Assembly (NCBI GenBank): GCA_002348615.1
Contig: DEBR01000002.1
Span: 59,441-123,440, forward strand
Reading direction: 5' to 3'
DNA from: Candidatus Saccharibacteria bacterium UBA2951
GTDB taxonomy: Bacteria; Patescibacteriota; Saccharimonadia; Saccharimonadales; Saccharimonadaceae
DNA length: 64,000 nucleotides
Shown here piece after piece: positions 51,987 to 59,242 of the stretch. Under the pieces are notes generated by a model. That model saw nothing but the letters and a program-made list of their open reading frames with translations, made no database searches and had not been told where the DNA came from. A program made the position numbers and the translations under genes. Numbering within the stretch: the stretch's first letter is position 1; every line of letters starts with the position of its first letter.

Positions 51987-53237
51987 CTACAGATAGCGAG
52001 TGCTGCCAAAAGGTATTTTTTCTTTCACCATCCTGGTAGTCAACGTATCGGCAGAATGAATGACCCGTTTGCCATAGCGACTATTAATTTGGTCGACCGC
52101 ATTTGTCAGTGATTTGTCACGCGCCAAGTCGTCACCGAACAAATGGAGCTGCGACTCATCGGGCTCGCTCAGTTCGTAACACGACACCCCGATTTCCTTC
52201 ACGAACACCGGTGCGCCTTCGAACAGCTTCTTGGCCTGTTCAAAGATCGCTTGGTTCGAAAAGAACGGTACGGCCGCCATGTGCCGGGCATGCCAGTACG
52301 AACCGCGCCAGCCCCGGCCGGTATCGCTATAGCTCCGCGCATGAACTGATACGCCGCGTGCCACCAGGCCTTGCGACCGGACTTTCGCCCCGGTTTCTTC
52401 ACATAAATGGTGCAGGCGCTTCAGTACTTCGGCTCGCGGCATCTTATAGCCGTCCAGTACGTATTGCCGACCGGCCGTGCGTATCGGGAAGTCCCGCTTG
52501 TCGACCTCCCAACCGCGCAGACGCTGGTGCCATTCCAGCCCGACGATGCTTTTAAACACCATCTTCTGTAGCAGCACCGGGTCAGCGTCCAAAAACTGCA
52601 GTGGTGTAAAAATGCCGACTCCGTTCAACCGCTTTTCAAACTGCTCGGCAATTCCGGTCAGGTCCGTCAGTTCAAGCGTGCCGAATACCTTGCGCAGGTT
52701 GTCAGCCGTAATGACGTCCAGTCCGTTAGGTTTGTGTAGGCTGGCGGCCGTCTTAGCCAAAAAGCGGTTGGTCGCGATGCCCACGTTACAGTTCATAGCA
52801 CAGCCCACTTCGTTCCACAGCCGCCGTTTTATTTCCCAGCCTATGTCAACCAGGTCGCGGTTCTGCATGGCTAGCGTCGAATCCGAAAAATCAATCACGC
52901 CTTCGTCAATACTCTTCATGCGTACATGTGCCGAATAATCCTGCATGATCCGCATTAGCTGGTGGTAGACATACCGGTATTTCGGCGGGTCGCTCTCGAG
53001 CCCGATAAGGTCCGGGCACAACTTTTTAGCGTCTTTTAGGCGCATACCCAACTTTACGCCCATCGCCTTTGCTTCGTAGCTGGCGGTCACGATCATGGTG
53101 GTGTCGGTGCGGCGGTTCACGATCGCTACCGGCCGACCGCGCAGCCGTGGCCGTGCCTGCTGCTCGACCGTCGCGAAACAGCTGTTAAGGTCGATGTGAA
53201 TCACGGTCGGCCGGGCGGCATTATAGTCGTTTCTCAT
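51987..53237 (-). CDS. Y-family DNA polymerase (DinB/UmuC-like)
   Basis: 416 aa. Palm residues in VIHIDLNSCFATVEQ and MKSIDEGVIDFS, TASYEAKAMGVKLGM, thumb HhH region NGVGIFTPLQFLDAD, a little-finger domain (about 240-350) and a clamp-binding QLHLF near the C-terminus. Translesion polymerase. Whether it is Pol IV- or UmuC-type is uncertain; the SIDEG variation of the usual SxDE(A/V) is worth note. Overlaps its small partner by 4 bases. Confidence 0.92.
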   Translation of the reverse strand: MRNDYNAARPTVIHIDLNSCFATVEQQARPRLRGRPVAIVNRRTDTTMIVTASYEAKAMGVKLGMRLKDAKKLCPDLIGLESDPPKYRYVYHQLMRIMQDYSAHVRMKSIDEGVIDFSDSTLAMQNRDLVDIGWEIKRRLWNEVGCAMNCNVGIATNRFLAKTAASLHKPNGLDVITADNLRKVFGTLELTDLTGIAEQFEKRLNGVGIFTPLQFLDADPVLLQKMVFKSIVGLEWHQRLRGWEVDKRDFPIRTAGRQYVLDGYKMPRAEVLKRLHHLCEETGAKVRSQGLVARGVSVHARSYSDTGRGWRGSYWHARHMAAVPFFSNQAIFEQAKKLFEGAPVFVKEIGVSCYELSEPDESQLHLFGDDLARDKSLTNAVDQINSRYGKRVIHSADTLTTRMVKEKIPFGSTRYL

Positions 53238-53497
53238 GAGCGGTCGGCCTCCATGCTAAGTGTCCAGGTCAGGCGTTCGGCATCGAATTCCAACCGGTAG
53301 TCGGCTCCGCCGTCAGTCACGTCGAACATATGGACCATACGGTTGCCCTGCATGGTCGGGTGCCGTAGGCCGATTTCGCTAATTTCAATCACCCGGCCGT
53401 TTCTTCGACGGAATTTTATTGGTACGCATGGATTCAGTCCCGTGCCAAACGTCGCCACTACGTCTACCCGTTCGTTCAAAAAAGTTTCGTCATTCAT
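53234..53497 (-). CDS. Small beta-rich partner of the Y-family polymerase
   Basis: 87 aa. Starts MNDETFLNERVDVVATFGTG; the sequence alternates beta strands (CVPIKFRRRNGRVIEISEIG, MVHMFDVTDGGADYRLEFD). It resembles in size, strand pattern and position the DUF6504-type proteins found beside dnaE2/imuB polymerases, but I cannot confirm membership. ATG 53497 is preferred because GGAGAAT sits right upstream; an in-frame TTG at 53509 lies over that ribosome site. First gene of the polymerase operon. Confidence 0.7.
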   Translation of the reverse strand: MNDETFLNERVDVVATFGTGLNPCVPIKFRRRNGRVIEISEIGLRHPTMQGNRMVHMFDVTDGGADYRLEFDAERLTWTLSMEADRS

Positions 53498-53538
53498 GTA
53501 ATTCTCCAAATTGATTATTTAGAGAAACGTTACAAATT

Positions 53539-53571
53539 GTTTCGCCCGTCGTGTTTCGCCCGTTTCTTATA
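53539..53571 (-). promoter_or_regulatory. Promoter and repeated operator of the polymerase operon
   Basis: Two exact copies of CGGGCGAAAC (minus strand; 53539-53548 and 53553-53562) repeat with a 14-base period just downstream of a TATAAG -10 (53566-53571). Copies at this place would block transcription if bound by a repressor, as LexA does for other polymerase genes. The motif is not a classic LexA box. Confidence 0.45.
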
Positions 53572-53575
53572 GCGA

Positions 53576-53868
53576 CCGCGCCGAAGACGATAAATGGATG
53601 ACGAATCGCAAGGGACGCTTTGCCCGTCTAAAAGGGAAGGGCTAGTGTGTGTTGCGTGTCTGTATTTAGTATAAATCCTCTCGCCTTGCGGTGTCAAAAT
53701 GTTATTAAACTATTTGGTTAAATGATGTCCTGACACCTATCTGGGATATCGGCTAAAGCCTCCTCCGTTCACTTGCGAAAAAATGTAAACACATTTTCGC
53801 TTCGTTCACTACACGACCCAGCGACTATCGCCAGACAAGCTGGCGAGTCGCTAGTTAAATCAAACACC
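53576..53868. other. Gene-free stretch with hairpins
   Basis: No ORF with support. It holds a minus-strand TATACT near 53668 that could give the polymerase operon a long leader, a hairpin GGTGTCA/TGACACC (53690-53737), one at about 53775-53797 (GCGAAAA..TTTTCGC) and one at 53821-53851 (GCGACT.CGCCAG/CTGGCG.AGTCGC). TTCGCTTCG wording recalls the element at 60-190. Confidence 0.5.
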
Positions 53869-53871
53869 GTA

Positions 53872-53915
53872 ACCAAAGTAAAACTCCCACGCGACGGTGG
53901 GAGTTTTACTTTGGT
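53872..53915 (-). terminator. Terminator of tRNA-Met, stem includes the CCA end
   Basis: A perfect 19-bp stem (arms 53872-53890 and 53897-53915) with a 6-base loop. The 5' arm of the RNA is the tRNA's discriminator plus CCA and the following 15 bases. Confidence 0.85.
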
Positions 53916-53988
53916 AGCAGCGGCTGGGATTGAACCAGCGACCTTAGGCTTATGAGTCCTACGCTCTAACCAACTGAGCTACGCTGCC
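53912..53988 (-). tRNA. tRNA-Met, elongator (anticodon CAT)
   Basis: Acceptor GGCAGCG/CGCTGCT (G1-U72 wobble), D-arm AGCTCAGTTGGTTAGAGC, anticodon loop CTCATAA, T-arm GCTGG-TTCAATC-CCAGC, discriminator A, CCA encoded (53912-53914). The anticodon stem TAGGA/GCCTA has an A-G mismatch next to the loop. Elongator type is inferred from the GGC..GCGTAGCTCAGTTGG head and the normal 1-72 pair. Confidence 0.92.
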
Positions 53989-54040
53989 GTGATGGAAGTA
54001 TTATCGTAAAGTACAACCGGTGCGGTTATGGCGAATAGAT

Positions 54041-54109
54041 GCAGTTGGCTAGAGCGTTACGCTATTTTTATGCTCAAGGCTGTCCAACTGAGCTACGCTG
54101 CCGTGATGG
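54041..54109. repeat. Rearranged tRNA-Met fragments
   Basis: 54084-54109 repeats exactly the 26 bases 53970-53995 (tRNA 5' end and its upstream flank). 54042-54056 carries a D-arm-like CAGTTGGCTAGAGCG in the opposite orientation. No intact tRNA forms. This looks like a partial tandem/inverted duplication or an old integration scar. Confidence 0.75.
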
Positions 54110-54174
54110 CTACTCGGTAGATTGTAGCAAAATTGAATGCGGTTTTCTAGAGGTAGGGAGTGAAATGATACCGG

Positions 54175-54183
54175 TGCTATAAT
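54175..54183 (+). promoter_or_regulatory. Extended -10 of the histidine kinase operon
   Basis: TGCTATAAT; +1 near 54190, which excludes the in-frame TTG/ATG at 54183/54186 and favours ATG 54204. Confidence 0.6.
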
Positions 54184-54203
54184 TGATGATAACCGTAAGC
54201 ATT

Positions 54204-55490
54204 ATGGATTTAGGGCGTTATGATATTTTTGGCCAAAAAGAAATGGCCCTTGAAACGGCTCAGAACAACCGCCGTTTAATAGCCGTTCGGTGGTGGTGGT
54301 TCCTGTTAATATTCGGTATCGTGACCGCTACGACCTCATTGACATCAGGTGGCGACGAGACTCGCCTGCGACAATACGGTACAATCTTGGTGCTCGGCTT
54401 AGCCTTTAACGCGGTATGTTATCTTGTCGTACGCCTATACCCGGCAAGTTTACGATTCCAGCAGATCTTTACGGTCATACAACTGGCCCTTGATCTTGTT
54501 GTCGTGGGTATCGTCACCTACGTGCAGGGTGGTGTCGAATCACGCACGACCGTGCTGTATATGTTCCCGATTCTTGCCTCGGCGCTGCTGTTCCGCGGCA
54601 ATGTCGTGCTGCTCGCAGCGGCGCTTAGTGGAGCAACCTACGTATTGACCGTACTGCTCCATTACTACTTCCAAAAGCCGATGGTCCCTTTCGACCTTCT
54701 ACTCGTGCCACTCATATTCTATCCAGCGGTATTCTTTTTGCTGGCCCGCGTTGCCGTATATTTAGAGCATCTGAAGTCAAACAAAGTGCGCGAAGCGGCG
54801 TATAATTCATTTCTTTCGCTCATTGGCCACCAGCTAAAACATCCGGCTTCGGCCACCGTAACGATCATTGACGCCATTGACCACGACCAAAAACTGATGC
54901 TCGACAAGAATGCCCGTCACTACATAGAACTGCTTAAGACCGAAAACGAGAACCAGATCCGCCTAATTGACAACCTACTGGAGTCCGCCCCTCAGCCACG
55001 CGCCGCATACCAGGAAGACGTGAATGTCGCTGCCGTGCTTGAAAAAACCGCCACCCGGCTAGCCGCCGCCAACGAAAGAACGGACGATTTGTCCAAGCGA
55101 AAAGACAGTCCGGCTTCGGCTATCGTACCGGCAAGCTCCGGCCGGTTGGCATTAGCATTCGGCAACATTTTCGATAACGCGTTCCGCTACAGCAAACCTG
55201 GCGACAGAGTAACATACGGCCTGACCGTCAAACGAAGCACGGTCGTCGTTACCATCCGCGACGCAGGTATTGGCATGAAGGAAGAAGACGTCATGCGGCA
55301 AATGCGCCGTCTTACCATAGAAGGCATTCGCGGCATGGAAGCCGGCGGACATTTGGGCGGCCTGGGCTTGGGTCTGTACGCTTCGTGGCGTATCATTCAC
55401 TCATATGACGGCGAACTTGATATACATTCCAGTGAACAGATAGGAACAACGGTAACAATAACTTTACCAAGGAAGGACCCACATGAATAA
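54204..55490 (+). CDS. Membrane sensor histidine kinase
   Basis: 428 aa from ATG 54204. Four to six membrane helices (about 28-185), then a HisKA-like dimerisation helix with H209 in LSLIGHQLKHPASA and an HATPase_c domain (about 300-425: N box NIFDNAFRYSKPGD, G1 IRDAGIGMKEED, G2 GGHLGGLGLGLYAS). No periplasmic or PAS sensor domain, so sensing is probably through the membrane part. Overlaps the response-regulator gene by 8 bases. Confidence 0.92.
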   Translation: MDLGRYDIFGQKEMALETAQNNRRLIAVRWWWFLLIFGIVTATTSLTSGGDETRLRQYGTILVLGLAFNAVCYLVVRLYPASLRFQQIFTVIQLALDLVVVGIVTYVQGGVESRTTVLYMFPILASALLFRGNVVLLAAALSGATYVLTVLLHYYFQKPMVPFDLLLVPLIFYPAVFFLLARVAVYLEHLKSNKVREAAYNSFLSLIGHQLKHPASATVTIIDAIDHDQKLMLDKNARHYIELLKTENENQIRLIDNLLESAPQPRAAYQEDVNVAAVLEKTATRLAAANERTDDLSKRKDSPASAIVPASSGRLALAFGNIFDNAFRYSKPGDRVTYGLTVKRSTVVVTIRDAGIGMKEEDVMRQMRRLTIEGIRGMEAGGHLGGLGLGLYASWRIIHSYDGELDIHSSEQIGTTVTITLPRKDPHE

Positions 55491-55878
55491 GCACATATTA
55501 ATGGTCGAAGATTTCCCGGTCATGCAACGATTTTACAAAGACGCGCTTGAACGGGCCGGTTACCGATTAAGTATTGCCGGTAACGGTGAAGAAGCGCTTG
55601 CAATGGTTGGCAGTACCGATTACGACATCATTCTGCTTGACCTGCTGCTACCCAAGTTGAACGGTATTGAGTTCCTTGAACGCTACCGCGACCGACCGGC
55701 GGGAACCAAAGTCATAGTCCTGACCGACTTTTCGGATGCCGGGCGAATGGAACGCGCCCGCGAGCTTGGTATTTCTGACTACCTAATCAAGTCAGAATAC
55801 CCACCGTCGGAACTGGTTAAAAAACTAGACGAACTCGATAAACCAAAGAGCTCCGAAAACCCGTCAAAAAGCAAATAG
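55483..55878 (+). CDS. Single-domain response regulator
   Basis: 131 aa, receiver only. Acidic pocket HILMVEDFP, phospho-acceptor Asp in IILLDLLLP, then IVLTDFSD and the conserved Lys in YLIKSEYP. No output domain: it must act through protein contact, as CheY-type regulators do (for instance on the pilus motor). Encoded in the kinase operon, so cognate. The C-terminal tail is Lys/Ser-rich. Confidence 0.95.
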   Translation: MNKHILMVEDFPVMQRFYKDALERAGYRLSIAGNGEEALAMVGSTDYDIILLDLLLPKLNGIEFLERYRDRPAGTKVIVLTDFSDAGRMERARELGISDYLIKSEYPPSELVKKLDELDKPKSSENPSKSK

Positions 55879-55964
55879 GCAAGGTTACGATAAGCCCTAT
55901 AAACTCGGGCGAAGGGACACCTCCACATCTTCCATTAAACTGACCTATTTACGTGTCTTCCTTG

Positions 55965-55999
55965 TTACATTTAACTTTTTAGTTAAATGTAATTTTTTT
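55965..55999 (+). terminator. Terminator of the two-component operon
   Basis: A perfect 12-bp stem TTACATTTAACT/AGTTAAATGTAA with a T4 loop and a T7 tail. Confidence 0.85.
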
Positions 56000-56024
56000 C
56001 ATTATTTATTTTTTTCACCGGCGT

Positions 56025-56030
56025 TATACT
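56025..56030 (+). promoter_or_regulatory. -10 box of the YggT gene
   Basis: TATACT; +1 near 56037, leaving a 23-base leader with AGGAGG (56047-56052): a leadered start. Confidence 0.55.
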
Positions 56031-56059
56031 TACTTCACCATTAACAGGAGGCCAGTTGT

Positions 56060-56431
56060 ATGCAAGAAGAACAAACTACTACCAGGACGGTTGCCGATGA
56101 GCCGGCCGAAGCCCGTCGGACCACGACTCGTACATCTGTTTCCGGTGCGGTCGTAGCCCGGCGCGCCGTATACTGGATTGGCGGGTTCATCATCGCGCTG
56201 ATTGCCCTTCGGTTCATATTCCTACTGCTCGGCGCTAACCGTGGCAGCGGATTCGTGGACTTTATTTATGATTTAACGAATGTACTTGTGGCACCATTCT
56301 CAGGGATTTTCGGGGAACCGACATTCGGGGTAGCGTACTTTGAAACCAGTGCGCTCGTGGCAATCATTATTTACGGATTGATCACGATTGGAATCGGTAA
56401 ACTATTCACACTTAACCGTTCGGTTAATTAA
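56060..56431 (+). CDS. YggT-family membrane protein
   Basis: 123 aa. A Thr/Arg/Glu-rich N-terminus (about 1-35) precedes two YggT-type helices (about 38-62 and 90-115) with LRFIFLLLGANRGSGFVDFI and LVAPFSGIFGEPTF. YggT proteins are small membrane proteins linked to cell division or osmotic stress. The strong Shine-Dalgarno CAGGAGGCC defines the start. A small TTAACCG/CGGTTAA palindrome overlaps the stop. Confidence 0.82.
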   Translation: MQEEQTTTRTVADEPAEARRTTTRTSVSGAVVARRAVYWIGGFIIALIALRFIFLLLGANRGSGFVDFIYDLTNVLVAPFSGIFGEPTFGVAYFETSALVAIIIYGLITIGIGKLFTLNRSVN

Positions 56432-56475
56432 TTATTTCTTACTTCTGCCGTTCGGTTTTGTATCGTTCTAATTTT

Positions 56476-56592
56476 CTATAATTCAATATCTGTAAGAGAG
56501 GCCAGTTTAGAGGCGACGAACCCGCGTAGCTGTTCTGTGCTTCGTGCCTGGTTCCAGCTTGCGTTTTCCGGGTTGAATGTTGTTGTTTCCAT
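56476..56592 (-). CDS. Candidate 38-aa small protein
   Basis: Reads METTTFNPENASWNQARSTE and continues to a clean TAG at 56476, hydrophilic with a helical C-terminal half (LRGFVASKLASLTD). AAAGGAA lies 10-15 bases upstream and a TTGAAC-17-TAATAT promoter-like pair further up on the minus strand. It fills an otherwise empty 327-base gap. No family recognised; conservation would decide. Confidence 0.4.
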   Translation of the reverse strand: METTTFNPENASWNQARSTEQLRGFVASKLASLTDIEL

Positions 56593-56758
56593 CGTGGTGG
56601 ATTCCTTTACATTTGTTGGTTTTGTTTGGTTGTAATATTATTTAAGCATAAACGTTCAAAAAAAGCAATACCTTTTTGACACTTTCTTATAGTTTTTTGC
56701 GTTTACAGATACGCTTATGGTATAAATAACGTAGGATTATACCTAAAAACCAAACAAT

Positions 56759-57484
56759 ATGAACACATTTGACTCGCTCGTGATCGTCGCGGTCGCAGCC
56801 CTTATCCACGCCAGCTTCCAGCTTAGTGTCAGCATGTTGACGCTACTGTCGAGCCATACCATCGGCGCAAAGCGTTCGCACGCTCGTCTGCTGGGCCTCA
56901 CCAACGCGTTTACCCTAGGGGTTATGGTTATGACAGTATTGCTGCTATCGACGGTGGCGTTATTCGTGCAGCTCAAGTCGGCATTCGTCGATTTGTCCGT
57001 TCTATGGGTTGCGGCCTGCGGTCTGCTGTTCGGCCTCGGTCTCGCCGTATGGATTTTTTACTACAGAAAAGAGCAGGGGACTTCCCTATGGCTTCCCCGG
57101 GGAATGGCGCGCTACCTGTCTGACCGCACCAAAGCGACCAAACAGGCACCCGAGGCGTTTGGCTTAGGGCTTTCCAGCGTTATTGCCGAACTGCTGTTCA
57201 TTTTCGCACCCGTATTGGTAAGTGCTCTGGTACTTATTAAGCTTGACCCTGGTATGCAACTGGCTGGAATCCTCCTCTACACTGCCCTTTCGCTCTCCCC
57301 TCTTCTTGTGGTCAACGGGCTCATCGGCAGTGGCCACAAAATCAGCCGAATCCAGCGTTGGCGCGAAGAAAATAAGACGTTCATGCAGTTTATAGCCGGT
57401 GGCGCCCTGATCGTGCTTGGATTTTATGTCTATGTCGACCAAGTGCTACAACCGACGGTGCTTGCCGCAGCGGGGAGTATTTAA
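56759..57484 (+). CDS. Six-helix membrane protein, unknown function
   Basis: 241 aa, six membrane segments (about 5-28, 45-72, 80-103, 135-160, 165-188, 213-232) with a cytosolic loop at about 105-132. The layout is reminiscent of LysE/CcdA-like transporters with two three-helix halves, but no signature is clear. The ATG has no Shine-Dalgarno site, only an A/C-rich leader. It starts a three-gene unit with the ATP-cone protein (1-base gap) and a flavoprotein. Confidence 0.65.
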   Translation: MNTFDSLVIVAVAALIHASFQLSVSMLTLLSSHTIGAKRSHARLLGLTNAFTLGVMVMTVLLLSTVALFVQLKSAFVDLSVLWVAACGLLFGLGLAVWIFYYRKEQGTSLWLPRGMARYLSDRTKATKQAPEAFGLGLSSVIAELLFIFAPVLVSALVLIKLDPGMQLAGILLYTALSLSPLLVVNGLIGSGHKISRIQRWREENKTFMQFIAGGALIVLGFYVYVDQVLQPTVLAAAGSI

Positions 57485-57485
57485 C

Positions 57486-57773
57486 ATGCCAAAACCACTT
57501 ATCGACGTAGTAAAGCGTGGTGGCGCACGATCAACCGAACGGTTCGACCGTGAAAAGCTGCACGCCAGCGTTCTCGCGGCTTGCTTGAGCGTCCGGAGCC
57601 CCCAAGGCATGGCCGAAACGGCTGCAACGTCAGTATGCAACGTCGTACTTGGCTGGTGCGAGTCCCGCCCGGAAATCACATCGGACGACCTTAGACGGGT
57701 TGCTTCGCGGCACCTTGAGCTGATTCATCCTGAAGCCGCGTACCTATATAAACATCATCGCCTGGTGCTGTAA
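57486..57773 (+). CDS. Stand-alone ATP-cone domain protein
   Basis: 95 aa. IDVVKRGGARSTERFDREKL and a C-terminal RVASRHLELIHPEAAYLYKHH match the ATP-cone that normally sits at the N-terminus of ribonucleotide reductases and in NrdR. Here it makes up the whole protein, without zinc ribbon or catalytic part. It probably senses ATP/dATP and signals to a partner. Sandwiched between the membrane protein and the flavoprotein. Confidence 0.85.
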   Translation: MPKPLIDVVKRGGARSTERFDREKLHASVLAACLSVRSPQGMAETAATSVCNVVLGWCESRPEITSDDLRRVASRHLELIHPEAAYLYKHHRLVL

Positions 57774-57783
57774 GGAGTAATTC

Positions 57784-59160
57784 ATGGCTAAAAAAGTACG
57801 ATTCGACTTCGACCTCATCGTCATCGGCAGTGGCGCCGGTGGTAGTGCGGCAGCGAGCATTGCAGCCAGGCGCGGTCTTCGCGTGGCTATCGTCGAGGCC
57901 GACACGTTCGGCGGTGACTCGCCAAACTGGAGCGACGTTCCAACCAAGTCATTGCTGCACGCGGCGCATCTGTACGACGAGGCCCGTGAGGGCACGCGGT
58001 TCGGACTGCGTTCGGGCACGCTTGGCTACAATTACCCTAGCCTACGCGCTTGGAAAGACCTGGCCGTTAAGCGCACCGGCGCAGGTGGTAACCGCAAGTT
58101 CTACGAAAACGAAGGCATAGCCACCTTCAACTCCCCTGCCCACTTTTTGAGCCCGAATGAAATCAGTGTTAACCGGCGGCACCTTTCGGCCGAGCACTTT
58201 GTCGTCGCCACCGGTTCGCATTGGGTCATGCCCGACGTTCCTGGCCTGATGGACGCCGGCTACCTGACGCCGCGGACACTTCTTGAATCAATCCGACCGC
58301 CCAAAAGCCTGTTCATCATTGGCGGTGGCACGAATGGTGTCGAAATCGCGCAGATGATGGCAATCTTCGGCACAAAAGTGTACCTGTCCGAAGTCGCCGC
58401 TCGTCTGCTCCCCAAAGAAGACGAAGAAGTCGGCATACTGATGGAACGACTGCTGGCTGAAGACAAAGGCGTCAGCATACTGACCCAGACGCGGATCTTG
58501 AGTGTGCAGCGCCAAGCACTTCGTAAAAAAGTAACCTTTACCCGTGGCGGTGTCGAACGTACCGTACAGGTCGACGAAATCCTCATCGCGACTGGTCGCC
58601 GCCCGAATGTCGACCTTGGGCTCGAAAACGCCAGTGTTGCGTATACCCCTAAAGGTATCGAGGTTAATTCACACCTGCAAACCAGCTCCCGACATATTTA
58701 TGCTGCCGGTGACGTACTGGGCCACAGTAGTCACACGCACACCGCCCTGCTTGAAAGCCGCGTGGCCGCACATAACATTTTGAACAAACAAAAGATTTCG
58801 CCGGATTACACGGCGACCCCACGGCTGACGTTCAGCTACCCTGGCGTCGCGTCGGTCGGACTTTCGGAAGACGACTGCATTAAACGCGACCTAACCATCA
58901 AGAAGTCTATCGCCCCGCTCAACATGATTGCTCGCAGCAATACTAGCGACTTCCGCGACGGATTCGTGAAGGTCATTACCGACAAGAACGGCGTGCTACT
59001 CGGCGCGACCGTAGTTGCGCCTCATGCAGCCGAAATCATTCACGAGCTTGCCCTTGCCGTTAAATACAAGTTGACAGCCGCCCAGGTCTCGGCAACCCCC
59101 CACGCTTTCCTCAGCTGGAGCGAAGCGGTACGAGTGGCTACCGGCCGTATCAGTTCGTAG
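57784..59160 (+). CDS. Disulfide-oxidoreductase-fold flavoprotein lacking the Cys pair
   Basis: 458 aa. FAD-binding VIGSGAGGSAAA (about 13-24), NAD(P)-binding IIGGGTNGVEIAQ (about 178-190), ATG motif ATGRRPNV, second FAD motif HIYAAGDV and the dimerisation domain (about 340-455). The redox motif, normally GGTCLNVGCIPSK, reads GGDSPNWSDVPTK: both cysteines are replaced (S46, D51). The C-terminal HxxxxE-like site is TPHAFLSWSEA. So it is a mercuric-reductase/lipoamide-dehydrogenase relative that cannot do dithiol chemistry; NAD(P)H:quinone or oxygen reduction is possible. Clear Shine-Dalgarno TAAGGAG. Confidence 0.88.
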   Translation: MAKKVRFDFDLIVIGSGAGGSAAASIAARRGLRVAIVEADTFGGDSPNWSDVPTKSLLHAAHLYDEAREGTRFGLRSGTLGYNYPSLRAWKDLAVKRTGAGGNRKFYENEGIATFNSPAHFLSPNEISVNRRHLSAEHFVVATGSHWVMPDVPGLMDAGYLTPRTLLESIRPPKSLFIIGGGTNGVEIAQMMAIFGTKVYLSEVAARLLPKEDEEVGILMERLLAEDKGVSILTQTRILSVQRQALRKKVTFTRGGVERTVQVDEILIATGRRPNVDLGLENASVAYTPKGIEVNSHLQTSSRHIYAAGDVLGHSSHTHTALLESRVAAHNILNKQKISPDYTATPRLTFSYPGVASVGLSEDDCIKRDLTIKKSIAPLNMIARSNTSDFRDGFVKVITDKNGVLLGATVVAPHAAEIIHELALAVKYKLTAAQVSATPHAFLSWSEAVRVATGRISS

Positions 59161-59210
59161 TTTTTCGTTTAGGAGACTTCTTGCCTTAAACGAGCTGTCC
59201 TATTACAATT

Positions 59211-59233
59211 GTTACTATACAAGTTATAGTAAC
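59211..59233 (+). promoter_or_regulatory. Palindromic operator/promoter of the MDR gene
   Basis: Perfect 9-bp inverted repeat GTTACTATA-N5-TATAGTAAC, 9 bases before the Shine-Dalgarno site. TACT...AGTA palindromes are typical of HxlR-type, quinone- or aldehyde-sensing repressors (YodB, QorR), which often control such reductases; the regulator itself is not in the window. Confidence 0.65.
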
Positions 59234-59242
59234 GGAGGGATC

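Noticed and set aside
53539..53562. CRISPR-like or direct-repeat array
   Set aside because: Only two short copies with 4 bases between them at a promoter; no spacer pattern and no cas gene anywhere.
54041..54109. A second complete tRNA-Met
   Set aside because: Only the 5' end and an inverted D-arm piece are present; no cloverleaf can be folded.
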